Below are positions 43,365 through 52,233 of a stretch of 64,000 nt of DNA, in pieces. Under the pieces are notes generated by a model. That model was not told the DNA's origin. It saw only the letters and a program-made list of their open reading frames with translations, and did not search any database. The stretch lies in NCBI GenBank assembly GCA_964346585.1, contig CAYFVQ010000153.1, positions 1-64,000 of the forward strand. The letters run 5' to 3'. Source of the DNA: SOIA01 sp964346585. GTDB lineage: Bacteria > Acidobacteriota > Aminicenantia > Aminicenantales > Aminicenantaceae. The position numbers and the translations under genes are program-made. Every line of letters begins with the position of its first letter. The stretch's first letter is position 1.

Positions 43365-46113
43365 ACTCAAGAACAGAAAACTCGCATTTTTCTGTCGATT
43401 TTGTTTATGCCTGATTTTTGTTCTCTTGCCCCTGGAGTCTGTTTCGCAGTCATTGAATTCTCCTCCTCTGATTGCCAGTGTTTCTGTTGTTGTTGACGGT
43501 GAATCCTCTGGGGAAGATTTGGAAAGGCTGATTCCTGTAAAGAAAGGAGAGCCCTTTTCTTTCAAAAGGATAAACTCCAGTATCAAGCAGATTTACAAAA
43601 CCGGTCTTTTCTCAGAGATTCAGGTGGCCAGAGAAGGGGAACAGGAAGTCCACCTGACTTTTTTCCTGAAGAGAAAGCTTGTTGCCAGAAGAATTATCTT
43701 TCAGACGAAGGAGAAACTCCCTCAGACAAAACTGAGGAACAACCTTCTAAACTTGCGGGAGGGCACTTTTTTCTCGGAGCAGAAATTGGAGAAAGCAGTC
43801 GAAGAATTAAAGGAGATTCTCGCTCATGAAGGTTTCTTTCATCCGGAGATTGAGACATTTACCAAGAAAGATCCGAAAAGCTCTTCCTTTGATGTTTTTT
43901 TCAGAATAGTCTCCTTCCAGAAGTACATGATTAAAGAAATCAATTTTACAGGTGAAATGGTTATTCCAGAAGAAGAATTGATGAAAGAGATGAAAAGCCA
44001 GGAAGGGAAAGAATACGTCCCTTCTCTTCTGGAGGAGGATATCACAAGGATGAAGGAGCTTTTATATTCGAGGGAATACCAAAGAGCGGAGATCAAGGCC
44101 GGAAATGCTACATATGATGAACGAGAGGGAAGCGTTTCGTTATCTTTAAACATCATCCCCCATGAGAAGATTGAGATTGAAGTGCGAGGGGCCAGAGTTC
44201 CATTAGAACTCTTGCGGCCGATTTGGGAAGCTCGAATATTTGAAGAATGGGGATTGGATGAAGGGGAGGCCAAGATCCTTGACCACATGAGGAAGAAAGG
44301 CTTTCTCTTTGCTTCTGTTACGTCTTCTATCCAAAAGGAAAATAATACTATGCGCGTGATTCACACTGTCACGCCAAATAGAAAGTATGACATTATTGGA
44401 ATTTCATACATTGGCTTAGACCATTTCACGCCTTCTCAACTGGAAGCCGAGCTTGCGGCTGGCAAAGGAGCTTCTTTTCTGAATTGGATGAATGGAGAAA
44501 GGTTGTTTGACCTGCCTGAAGAAATTAAATTTCTGTACGAGTCGAGAGGATTCCCGAATGCGCAGGTGGATTTTGTTTTTTTGAGGAAGGGAAAAGGAGT
44601 TGAAGTTCAGTTCCAGATCCAGGAGGGCAATCAGCAGAAGATTAAAAATATTTCTTTCAAGGGAGCACAATTGTTTGAGCCCGGAGCTTTGTTTGAGCAA
44701 ATAAGCAGTTTTGAAAACGGGCCTTTCTTCCCGTTCGACATTCAGAAAGATATTGAAAAGCTGGAGACTCTCTACTTGAACCAGGGCTTCCGAGAGACAG
44801 AAGTTGTAGCCAGAGTGGAAGAGGTAGAGGAGGGCCTTTTTTCCGTTTCCTTCATAATAGAAGAGGGAGAGAAGGTCAGGATAGAGAAAATTGTGGTCAC
44901 TGGAAATGTGGCCACGAATCGGAAGGCCATCTTCCGTGAACTAAGGGTCAAGGAAGGTGATTTTGCTTATTCTGACAAGATCAGCGAGTCGAAGAGGAGG
45001 CTGGAGAGGCTGGGAATTTTCACTTCTGTGAAAATTGAGGAGATTTCTCTTTCTCCGGGAAGTGAAAATTTGGTCATCAATGTTAGAGAAGGGCAGAGGA
45101 ATTATGCCGGTTTGGGATTGGGGGTTGAATCAGAGACCAAGCCTCGAGAGTTTGCTGTATGGAATAGCCCTTTTCGGCTGAGAGGGATCGCGGAAATTAT
45201 CCGGAGCAATGTCTTTGGTTCGGCGGGCCAAGTCAGCCTTGTCGGACAGCTCAGCCCCAGAGAAAAACGAGTCGTGCTGACCTGGGAGCAGCCTTATTTC
45301 TTCGGCCTTCCCCTGCAGACTTTCTTGAATGCCTGGCTGGAACAGGAAGCTCGTGAAAGTTTTACCTATGACCGTGAAGGGGTGAGCTTGACGACCATAA
45401 AGCCTGTTTCGGAGAAGACGTTGCTTTTGGCCACCTTGCAGTGGGCTGAAACAACTCTTATTGACCTGCAAGTTGAACCCAATGAGGTTGACCGCCAATT
45501 TTACCCATATTCAGTGACCTCGATTTCCGGAAGTTTTATCTGGGATGGAAGGGATGACCTCTTCAATCCGGAAAGAGGAACTTTTTTTAGTTTTGTGCTT
45601 GAACGAGCTTTTCCTCTTTTAGAAGAAGAATCAAACTATGTTAAGACATTCTTTAAATCTCAGCATTTTGTCCCCGTGTTACCTGGATTGACTTTTGACC
45701 TGACCTCCCGTTTAGGCCTGGGTGGCGGTAAAGAGGATATCCCCATCCATGAGAGGTTTTTTGCCGGGGGAAGCAATTCGTTCCGAGGAGCCAGGTTTGA
45801 TGAGCTGGGACCTGTCGATGAGGAATCGGGAAAACCTGTTGGAGGCGAAGCCTTACTGCTGTTTAATTTGGAGCTGACTTTTCCTCTTGTTTCGGGAGTC
45901 AAGAATTTAAGAGGAGCTGTCTTTTACGATATTGGCAATGTCTTCACAAGAGCAAATGATATTTCCTTGGCCTCTCTTGAGAATGCGGCCGGCTTTGGGA
46001 TCCGGTACAAAACACCTTTCGGCCCAGTGCGGCTGGAACTAGGCTGGAATCTGGATGTCCCTAAAGAGGAGAGAAAAGCTCGGTTCTACATTACGATCGG
46101 AAATGTATTCTAA
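43339..46113 (+). CDS. Omp85 (BamA/TamA) outer membrane protein with about seven POTRA domains
   Basis: 924 residues from ATG 43339 (starts at 43312 or 43315 are also possible; no clear ribosome site). After a signal peptide there are about seven POTRA-like units of 65-80 residues. Each ends in a turn such as YKTGLFSEIQV, AHEGFFHPEIETF, YESRGFPNAQVDF, YLNQGFRETEVVA or ERLGIFTSVKIEE. The last 330 residues are the barrel, with VRGAR-like FRGARFDELGP as the conserved Omp85 motif and a C-terminal strand ending in ITIGNVF. BamA normally has five POTRAs and TamA three. With tamB upstream, TamA is possible; the size suits BamA as well. Confidence 0.9.
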   Translation: MLRYARDSRLKNRKLAFFCRFCLCLIFVLLPLESVSQSLNSPPLIASVSVVVDGESSGEDLERLIPVKKGEPFSFKRINSSIKQIYKTGLFSEIQVAREGEQEVHLTFFLKRKLVARRIIFQTKEKLPQTKLRNNLLNLREGTFFSEQKLEKAVEELKEILAHEGFFHPEIETFTKKDPKSSSFDVFFRIVSFQKYMIKEINFTGEMVIPEEELMKEMKSQEGKEYVPSLLEEDITRMKELLYSREYQRAEIKAGNATYDEREGSVSLSLNIIPHEKIEIEVRGARVPLELLRPIWEARIFEEWGLDEGEAKILDHMRKKGFLFASVTSSIQKENNTMRVIHTVTPNRKYDIIGISYIGLDHFTPSQLEAELAAGKGASFLNWMNGERLFDLPEEIKFLYESRGFPNAQVDFVFLRKGKGVEVQFQIQEGNQQKIKNISFKGAQLFEPGALFEQISSFENGPFFPFDIQKDIEKLETLYLNQGFRETEVVARVEEVEEGLFSVSFIIEEGEKVRIEKIVVTGNVATNRKAIFRELRVKEGDFAYSDKISESKRRLERLGIFTSVKIEEISLSPGSENLVINVREGQRNYAGLGLGVESETKPREFAVWNSPFRLRGIAEIIRSNVFGSAGQVSLVGQLSPREKRVVLTWEQPYFFGLPLQTFLNAWLEQEARESFTYDREGVSLTTIKPVSEKTLLLATLQWAETTLIDLQVEPNEVDRQFYPYSVTSISGSFIWDGRDDLFNPERGTFFSFVLERAFPLLEEESNYVKTFFKSQHFVPVLPGLTFDLTSRLGLGGGKEDIPIHERFFAGGSNSFRGARFDELGPVDEESGKPVGGEALLLFNLELTFPLVSGVKNLRGAVFYDIGNVFTRANDISLASLENAAGFGIRYKTPFGPVRLELGWNLDVPKEERKARFYITIGNVF

Positions 46114-46781
46114 TGAGTACGCTTAAAATAAAACGTGTGACAGTCCTATTTCTCCTGTGCGTGTTCATCGGACTTTCCTGGATTTATTCCCATTCAGAGA
46201 TAATCGACCGAATAGTGGCTGTTGTCAATGAAGAAGTCATCACATTAACAGATGTGCGGATCGCTGAAGCGTTCGGGCTTTATGCGGAGGAGCTTGAGGA
46301 GGAGAGAGGAGATCATCGTTCGCAGATTCTGGAAAGATTGATTGAACAGAAAGTGGTGATTCAATTATCCAGCGAAGAAGTGTCGATCAAGGGCGAGGAA
46401 TTGGATGGTTTCCTGATGCAGATAAGGGAGAGGTTGGGAGTCGATGAAGCGGAAAGAAGGCTTATGCAGTTTGGCCTGGCTCGGGAGGATTTGAGGGAAA
46501 GCATCCGGGAAATAATCAGGTATCAAACCATCATATCTCAGATTTTTAGCCGCGTGAATCCAGTTAGCTTAAAAGAGATTGAAAATTATTACCAAGAAAT
46601 TTATGTTCCGGAACAAAAAGAAAAGAAAGCGGAACCTCAGCCAATGATGGAAATTCTCGATGAGATTGAATCCCGTGTCAAGCAGGAGAAGACTAGAGCC
46701 CAGATTGAGGATTGGATAAAAAATTTAAGGGATAAATCAGATATTCAGATTACAAAAGACGGTTTGCAATCGCCTGTTTAA
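46113..46781 (+). CDS. SurA N-terminal-domain periplasmic chaperone
   Basis: 222 residues. Signal peptide or anchor, then IIDRIVAVVNEEVITLTDVR, the typical SurA_N start, and helices ILERLIEQKVVIQLSSEEV and LRESIREIIRYQTIISQIF. No parvulin PPIase domain follows, so it is a chaperone-only version. It starts on the last base of the Omp85 stop codon (TAATG), so it is cotranslated with the barrel protein that it may chaperone. The repeat element at 46782 begins on the base after the stop codon. Confidence 0.85.
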   Translation: MSTLKIKRVTVLFLLCVFIGLSWIYSHSEIIDRIVAVVNEEVITLTDVRIAEAFGLYAEELEEERGDHRSQILERLIEQKVVIQLSSEEVSIKGEELDGFLMQIRERLGVDEAERRLMQFGLAREDLRESIREIIRYQTIISQIFSRVNPVSLKEIENYYQEIYVPEQKEKKAEPQPMMEILDEIESRVKQEKTRAQIEDWIKNLRDKSDIQITKDGLQSPV

Positions 46782-47016
46782 CCTGGATTATTCACGAGTC
46801 GAGGTTGCTGTAGACTCTGTTGCAAAGAGCGTAGCGAATGTGGCAATTTTTTTTAAAAGAAAAATGTTGTCAGATTTGCTCGCCCGAAGGGTAAAAGATG
46901 CCAGCTTAAAAAAAAATGGGGACTATCCCTTTTAGTCCTTATTTTAAAGAAGATAGGGACTGTCCCCTTTTTAGAAGAATGAAAAAGGTGTCGGCAGATT
47001 TTATGAATAATTCAGG
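46782..47016. mobile_element. Non-autonomous element (MITE-like) with asymmetric inverted ends, copy A
   Basis: Left end CCTGGATTATTCACGAGTCG and right end (minus strand) CCTGAATTATTCATAA. The left end matches, through about 55 bases, the right end of the element at 56667, and vice versa: CCTGAATTATTCATAAAA then TGCCGA is shared. So these are two copies in opposite orientation. The interior holds a TTGCAAAGAGCG segment and a GGGGACTATCCC hairpin (46918-46967). No transposase and no clear target duplication. It fills the gap between the SurA-like gene and fabD. Confidence 0.65.
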
Positions 47017-47038
47017 GTAGTTTGGTGAAGGAGAAAAA

Positions 47039-47962
47039 ATGAATCGTGTGGCTTTTTTGTTTCCAGGTCAGGGTTCCCAGTTAGTGGGCATGGGAAAAGA
47101 TTTTCATGATTCCTCTTCTCAAGCAAAGGAGATTTTTGTCAGGGCTGATGAGGCATTAGGGTACCAAATATCAACGCTTTGTTTTGAAGGTCCAGAGGAT
47201 GAGTTGAAATTGACACAGAACACTCAGCCGGCTCTTCTTGCAGTCAGCTATGTGGCGTACGTTCTCCTCGGCAAAGATGCCAGTATGGCTGCGGGCCACA
47301 GCCTGGGTGAGTATTCCGCTCTTGTGGCCGCTGGTTCCCTGGGATTTGAGGACGCTCTCCGTCTTGTTCACAAAAGAGGAAAGTACATGCAGGAGGCTGT
47401 GCCAGTGGGAAAGGGAGCCATGGCTGCGATTTTGGGATCCAGCTTTGAAGATGTGGAGGGTGCTATAAGCCAAGTAACCGATGGAGTTGTTGAGATTGCG
47501 AACTGGAACAGCCGGGAACAGGTAGTCATTGCCGGGCACAAGGAGGCGGTTGAGAAGGCCTTGACTCTGGTCAATCCCCCCCGTTCTGTGATGTTACCAG
47601 TGAGCGCCCCCTTTCACTGCCGCCTTATGAAAAGCGCAGAAGAGAAGCTCTCCCACGATCTGAATGAAGTTGAATTCAGAGACCTTGCGTTTCCCGTAGT
47701 CACCAATGTGGACGCGAAGGTAATTCACAAGGGAGAAGAAGCCAGAGATGCACTGAAAAGGCAGGTCACACGGCCTGTTCTCTGGTATAAGTCCATGGAA
47801 GTGCTCAACGAAGAACATATCGATGTGTTCGTAGAGTTGGGGTCGGGAAAGGTGTTGTCCGGGCTGGCGAAGAGGATTAGTCGGAGCTGGGAAGCGTCCC
47901 CGACTCTTTTGAATGTAGAGGATCCAGAGACCCTTGAACAGGTCAAGCCGTCACTTGAATAA
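47039..47962 (+). CDS. fabD: Malonyl-CoA:ACP transacylase (FabD)
   Basis: 307 residues, normal length. FLFPGQGSQLVGMGKD at the N-terminus, the nucleophile S88 in AAGHSLGEYSALVAAG, the LTQNTQPALLAVSY helix, and the catalytic His in PVSAPFHCRLM. It loads malonyl groups from CoA to acyl carrier protein for fatty acid synthesis. GAAGGAG ribosome site at 47027. No other fab genes are next to it, and it converges with pgsA, with four bases between the ends. Both products belong to lipid synthesis. Confidence 0.96.
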   Translation: MNRVAFLFPGQGSQLVGMGKDFHDSSSQAKEIFVRADEALGYQISTLCFEGPEDELKLTQNTQPALLAVSYVAYVLLGKDASMAAGHSLGEYSALVAAGSLGFEDALRLVHKRGKYMQEAVPVGKGAMAAILGSSFEDVEGAISQVTDGVVEIANWNSREQVVIAGHKEAVEKALTLVNPPRSVMLPVSAPFHCRLMKSAEEKLSHDLNEVEFRDLAFPVVTNVDAKVIHKGEEARDALKRQVTRPVLWYKSMEVLNEEHIDVFVELGSGKVLSGLAKRISRSWEASPTLLNVEDPETLEQVKPSLE

Positions 47963-47965
47963 GGG

Positions 47966-48502
47966 CTATTTGGCGAGGACTTGTCGTCCGAATTTGACAT
48001 AGTATTCTACGGCAGACGTTACAGCAGTGATAATCACAATCCAGAGCAGGATTTGAGAGAGGAAATAGAAACTCCCCAGGTATTTCTCTCCCAGTATTAA
48101 AAATCCTATCGTGAAGACTTCAAACAGCATTTTGAGTTTGCCAATCCTCGAGGCGGAGATGATGACACCTTTTGAGGACGCCAGCGCTCTGAATCCAGTG
48201 ACCGCGATCTCCCGGCCGAGGATGATGATAACCATCCATGCTGAGACAGCCCCCAATTCGACAAGGCAGATGAAAGCCGAAGCAATCAGTAACTTATCCG
48301 CAATCGGGTCCAAGAGTTGACCCATGGCCGTTATCTGTTTTCTTCTTCTCGCCAGGATTCCGTCGAGCGAATCTGTGATGGCAGCCAGCACAAAGATGGC
48401 AAAAGCGGCCAATTCTTTTCCTTCGAATCGAGAGAGGAGGAAAACGACCAGTACTGGGATGAGTACGATTCTCAGTAAAGTGAGGAAGATTGGGAGATTC
48501 AT
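47966..48502 (-). CDS. pgsA: CDP-diacylglycerol-glycerol-3-phosphate 3-phosphatidyltransferase
   Basis: 178 residues with about five membrane helices. The CDP-alcohol phosphotransferase motif is complete: D44, D47, G48, A51, R52, G61, D65 and D69 in TDSLDGILARRR and GQLLDPIADKLL. NLPIFLTLLRIVLIPVLVV is the usual N-terminus of PgsA. It makes phosphatidylglycerol phosphate, the precursor of phosphatidylglycerol and cardiolipin. Other CDP-alcohol enzymes cannot be fully excluded, but length and N-terminus favour PgsA. The gene converges with fabD. Confidence 0.93.
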   Translation of the reverse strand: MNLPIFLTLLRIVLIPVLVVFLLSRFEGKELAAFAIFVLAAITDSLDGILARRRKQITAMGQLLDPIADKLLIASAFICLVELGAVSAWMVIIILGREIAVTGFRALASSKGVIISASRIGKLKMLFEVFTIGFLILGEKYLGSFYFLSQILLWIVIITAVTSAVEYYVKFGRQVLAK

Positions 48503-48548
48503 TTTTTAGGAGATATACTACAGCCTTCCCAGGTTGTCAAATCGAAAG

Positions 48549-48658
48549 AAAAAAGGGGACAGGCTACTTTTTTTTTGGAGAAGAGGGACAGTCCCTATCT
48601 TCCCTAACAAAAGGATTGAAAGGGACAGTCCCTGAAAAAAGTAGCCTGTTCCCTTTTT
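48549..48658. repeat. Composite hairpin repeat, second copy
   Basis: Outer arms AAAAGGGGACAGGCTAC and GTAGCCTGTTCCC enclose an inner hairpin AGGGACAGTCCCTATCTTCC to AAAGGGACAGTCCCT (48584-48632). The order of modules is the same as at 39609. It lies upstream of pgsA and before mutS. Confidence 0.75.
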
Positions 48659-48698
48659 GCTTTTTCTTGAAAAAACGGACATCTCAAAGTATAGTTAA

Positions 48699-48715
48699 CC
48701 TGGATTATTCATAAG
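48699..48715 (+). repeat. Single end of the CCTGRATTATTCA element
   Basis: CCTGGATTATTCATAAG occurs alone 60 bases before mutS. The first 13 bases match the left end of copy A; no inverted partner is visible nearby. Probably a remnant. Confidence 0.45.
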
Positions 48716-48773
48716 AGCGACCGGCAACAAAAGTTATTTCATCAACATGAACTCCTAAAAGTGGTCCAGACAA

Positions 48774-51422
48774 ATGACTAAGAAAAATTCCACCACTCCG
48801 ATGATGCAGCAGTACCAGAAGATTAAGAATAATTATAAGGATGCGCTTCTCTTTTTCCGGCTAGGGGATTTCTATGAGATGTTTTATCAGGACGCGAAGA
48901 TCGCGTCATCGGTCCTTGAAATCGCTCTGACATCACGTCAAAAAGTCCCGATGTGTGGAATTCCTTACCACGCTGCCGAATCCTATTTGACCAAACTTCT
49001 CAAGAGGGGATTTAAAGTGGCCATATGCGAGCAGGTGGAGGATGCCAGGAAGGCGAAAGGAGTTGTTAAAAGAGATGTAGTCAAAGTCTTGACTCCAGGA
49101 ACCGCAGTCGAATTCGAACTTGAGGAAGCCAAGGAAAACACATACATTGCCAGCCTGTATTTGGTAGAAAAAGATTGGGGATTGGCTCTGATTGATTTAG
49201 CCACGGGACAGATGAAGACCACGCAGAGCCATGCACAGGGAAGAAGACTTCTTGATGATGAGCTTTTCAGGATTTCTCCGAAAGAGATCATCTTTCCAGA
49301 GGGCGAAGAAAAGAACGTCATTGATGTCCTCTCCCGCAACAGCATGGTATCGGTCTTGAAAAGTCCTCAGGAAGACTGGATTTTTGATTTTGCACAAGCT
49401 AAGAGTGTGCTTGAAGGACATTTCCGGGTGAAGTCTCTGGCGGGATTCGACCTCGAGGATAAAGACCTTGCTGTGTCAGCAGCCGGGGCTCTTCTGGATT
49501 ATCTGAAAAGAGTGCGGAAGGATTCCCTTTCTTTAATCCATAAAGTCTCTTATATCCGGTCCGGCCTCCAGATGGTTCTGGATGTGACATCAATAAAAAA
49601 CCTAGAGCTTGTGAAAAACTTGAGAGATGGAAGCCAGAAAGATTCTCTTCTCGATATCATTGATTTCACAATCACATCAATGGGCGGGAGGCTTATCCGA
49701 AGTTGGCTCCTCCAACCGCTCTTCGATTGTTCAGAGATCAATCACAGGCTGGACGCTGTCTCGGAATTTCTCGATCGCAGCATTGAACGTCAAGAATTAA
49801 GGGAGAGTTTTAAAGAGATATTCGATCTCGAACGCCTCACAGGAAAAATCTCCTTGGCGGTTGCCCATGCCCGGGACCTCGTGTCCTTGAAAAAATCACT
49901 TTTGCCTCTTCCCAATGTTCAAAAAATCATCAAGCCGTTTGCCACCCAAACGATCAAGCATATCCGTAAAGACTGGGATAATGCTGAGGACTTGGTGGGC
50001 TTGATCGACAGCGCGATTCTGGATGAACCCGCTCTTTTGTTGACCGAAGGAGGAATCATCAAGAATGGCCATAATTCCGAACTGGATGAGTTGAGGAAAT
50101 TGAGCCATTCCGGAAAGAGCTTCATCTCTCTTCTCGAGAAAAAGGAAAGAGAAAAAACTGGCATTTCTTCTCTGAAGATTCGTTACAACAAAGTGTTTGG
50201 CTACACCATCGAGGTCACCAAGCCGAATCTGTCTCTTGTTCCTGAGGATTACATCCGAAAGCAAACATTGGCGAATTCCGAACGGTTCATCACTCCAGAA
50301 CTCCAGGAATACGAAGAAAAAGTCCTCAACGCTGAAGAGAAGATAGCCGAGCTGGAATATAACCTTTTTCTGGACGTGAGAGAAAAAATTTCAAAAGAGA
50401 CAAGACGGCTTCAGAAGATTGCCTCAAATATTGCCGTCCTGGATGTTCTTTCCTCGTTTTCTGAGCTGGCGTCGCTGCGAAACTATCATCGTCCACACAT
50501 CCTCGCAGAGGATAGGATACGAATTGTGGAGGGCCGGCATCCTGTTATCGAAGTCACCAACGACGAGCCGTTTATCCCTAATGATACATACCTGGATCGA
50601 GAGGAAGACCAGATTCTGATTGTGACTGGACCGAACATGGGAGGGAAATCCACCTATCTGAGGCAGGTCGCTCTAATCTGCATTCTGGCTCAGATGGGCT
50701 CATTTGTGCCTGCACAAGAGGCTGAAATCGGCGTGGTTGACCGCATTTTTACACGCATCGGGGCCATGGATTTCCTGAGCGTAGGTCAATCCACTTTTAT
50801 GGTGGAGATGCTCGAGACAGCTAAAATTTTGAACAATGCGACAGAGAAAAGCCTGATCTTGTTGGATGAAATTGGGAGAGGAACAAGCACTTTTGATGGA
50901 TTGAGTATCGCCTGGGCTGTGGCTGAACACCTCCATGAAAAAGAAGATATCCGAGCCAAAACCCTGTTCGCAACCCACTACCATGAGCTGACTGAACTGG
51001 CACTGACCTTATCCCGGATCAAAAATTATCACGTGACTGTGAAAGAGAGGAAGGATGATATCGTTTTTCTGAGAAAGATTGTTTCTGGCCCTTCAGACCA
51101 GAGCTACGGAATCCATGTGGCCAAGCTGGCTGGGATTCCTCGAGCAGTAGTCGATAGAGCTAAAGAAATCCTTTTCAACCTGGAGAAACAGGAACTGGAT
51201 GATGCCGGGCGCCCGAGGCTCGCTTATCGTTCTTCGAAAGAAAGGGATAGAGCCCAGATGCTTCTGTTCAAAGAAGATAGAGAGCAAGAATTGCTCAAGG
51301 ACATAAAAGAGGAAATTGATAAGTGTCATATATCCGAATTGACACCGTTGGACGCCTTGAACTTACTCAGCCAGCTTAAAAAGAAGCTCAAAGACAAAGG
51401 GGAAGAAGACGAGAAAAACTGA
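48774..51422 (+). CDS. mutS: DNA mismatch repair ATPase MutS
   Basis: 882 residues, full length. Domain I starts with MMQQYQKIKNNYKDALLFFR and the mismatch-contact motif RLGDFYEMF. Walker A is TGPNMGGKST (618-627), followed by LRQVALICILAQMGSFVPA, the Walker B LILLDEIGRGTSTFDGLSIA and the TLFATHYHELTEL motif. The C-terminal HTH with the dimer helix follows. It recognises mismatches and small loops and recruits MutL, which is not in the window. There is no strong ribosome site before the ATG. Confidence 0.98.
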   Translation: MTKKNSTTPMMQQYQKIKNNYKDALLFFRLGDFYEMFYQDAKIASSVLEIALTSRQKVPMCGIPYHAAESYLTKLLKRGFKVAICEQVEDARKAKGVVKRDVVKVLTPGTAVEFELEEAKENTYIASLYLVEKDWGLALIDLATGQMKTTQSHAQGRRLLDDELFRISPKEIIFPEGEEKNVIDVLSRNSMVSVLKSPQEDWIFDFAQAKSVLEGHFRVKSLAGFDLEDKDLAVSAAGALLDYLKRVRKDSLSLIHKVSYIRSGLQMVLDVTSIKNLELVKNLRDGSQKDSLLDIIDFTITSMGGRLIRSWLLQPLFDCSEINHRLDAVSEFLDRSIERQELRESFKEIFDLERLTGKISLAVAHARDLVSLKKSLLPLPNVQKIIKPFATQTIKHIRKDWDNAEDLVGLIDSAILDEPALLLTEGGIIKNGHNSELDELRKLSHSGKSFISLLEKKEREKTGISSLKIRYNKVFGYTIEVTKPNLSLVPEDYIRKQTLANSERFITPELQEYEEKVLNAEEKIAELEYNLFLDVREKISKETRRLQKIASNIAVLDVLSSFSELASLRNYHRPHILAEDRIRIVEGRHPVIEVTNDEPFIPNDTYLDREEDQILIVTGPNMGGKSTYLRQVALICILAQMGSFVPAQEAEIGVVDRIFTRIGAMDFLSVGQSTFMVEMLETAKILNNATEKSLILLDEIGRGTSTFDGLSIAWAVAEHLHEKEDIRAKTLFATHYHELTELALTLSRIKNYHVTVKERKDDIVFLRKIVSGPSDQSYGIHVAKLAGIPRAVVDRAKEILFNLEKQELDDAGRPRLAYRSSKERDRAQMLLFKEDREQELLKDIKEEIDKCHISELTPLDALNLLSQLKKKLKDKGEEDEKN

Positions 51423-51540
51423 AGGATTGAAGATAGAAGAAGCACTTAGACGGACAATGACACTGAGCTGACGGCTGTTGGCTGAATTCTAAATAAAGAG
51501 TACCTTTGGGGGGCTGTTCAGGGGAATTTCAGAGAAAATG

Positions 51541-51879
51541 TCAGATATTTTCCGGCTCATCGCTAATCTCTAGATTCTCCTCTTCTTCTCCATTTTCGGC
51601 AAAATCCTCGTCTTTGTATCCTGGATTTTCTTCGTACTTAGCTTCTCCTTCCTCTTCTTTGCGCTTGGCGAGAGCGGTCTCGAATTCATCTTTATCCTCA
51701 TAGCGCCTGATATAATTCGATGCTGAGTCGCTGTAGCAGAGTTCTAGATAATCATCCTCGATTTCACAGAATACGGCTTTGCAGTGACCAGTCTGGAGGT
51801 CTCCCACCGTTTCTATGACTTCTGCCGCGTTTTTTATGGCATCCAGCGTCAGCCAGCTTGCGATTTCGATTTCTTCCAT
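51541..51879 (-). CDS. Small acidic protein, unknown
   Basis: 112 residues from ATG 51879. The first 60 residues may be folded: IEIASWLTLDAIKNAAEVIE, then CKAVFCEIEDDYLELCYSDS with three cysteines. The tail is a run of Glu, Asp and Lys (KRKEEEGEAKYEEN, ENGEEEENLEISDEPEN) and is likely disordered. I do not recognise a family. It is on the opposite strand between mutS and clpB, with a weak ribosome site. Codon structure and length make it plausible. Confidence 0.5.
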   Translation of the reverse strand: MEEIEIASWLTLDAIKNAAEVIETVGDLQTGHCKAVFCEIEDDYLELCYSDSASNYIRRYEDKDEFETALAKRKEEEGEAKYEENPGYKDEDFAENGEEEENLEISDEPENI

Positions 51880-52233
51880 TGGTTCTCTAAAGAAAAAAAT
51901 AACAACTTTTAACAAATTGTCAAGTGGGAAAATTGAAAAAAATTTTTTTCTTCCTGGATGTGTTCACTGCCTTTGGGGTTAGACCTCGACATGATGTACG
52001 TGCTCAGTATTTTTAATAAAAGTGTTACTTAATTACTGAGCATAAACACATGAGAAATTATTCAACTAATTCCTGTTAGGACTGTTGCCAAATCTCAAGA
52101 ATGAAGACTGGCATCTTGAAAGGTTGATAAGGCCTGATTCAATTTTCGTACTGACTCATTTCGGGGCCACCCCCTTTATTCTGGTGTCTTGACATGAAAG
52201 AGCTTGAATATTTAAATAGAGGAGGAGCGAACA
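51880..52233. other. clpB upstream region with a TGCTCAGTA inverted repeat
   Basis: TGCTCAGTA (52001-52009) and TACTGAGCA (52034-52042) form a 9-bp inverted repeat. Both ends with flanks recur near 23282 and 24017 (see findings). A TTGACA at 52189 lies upstream of clpB but its -10 partner is unclear; no CIRCE or sigma-32 box is visible. Confidence 0.45.

Noticed and set aside
52189..52214. TTGACA upstream of clpB as a sigma-70 promoter
   Set aside because: The best -10 candidates give a 14-base spacer or place the start within the ribosome site; not convincing.
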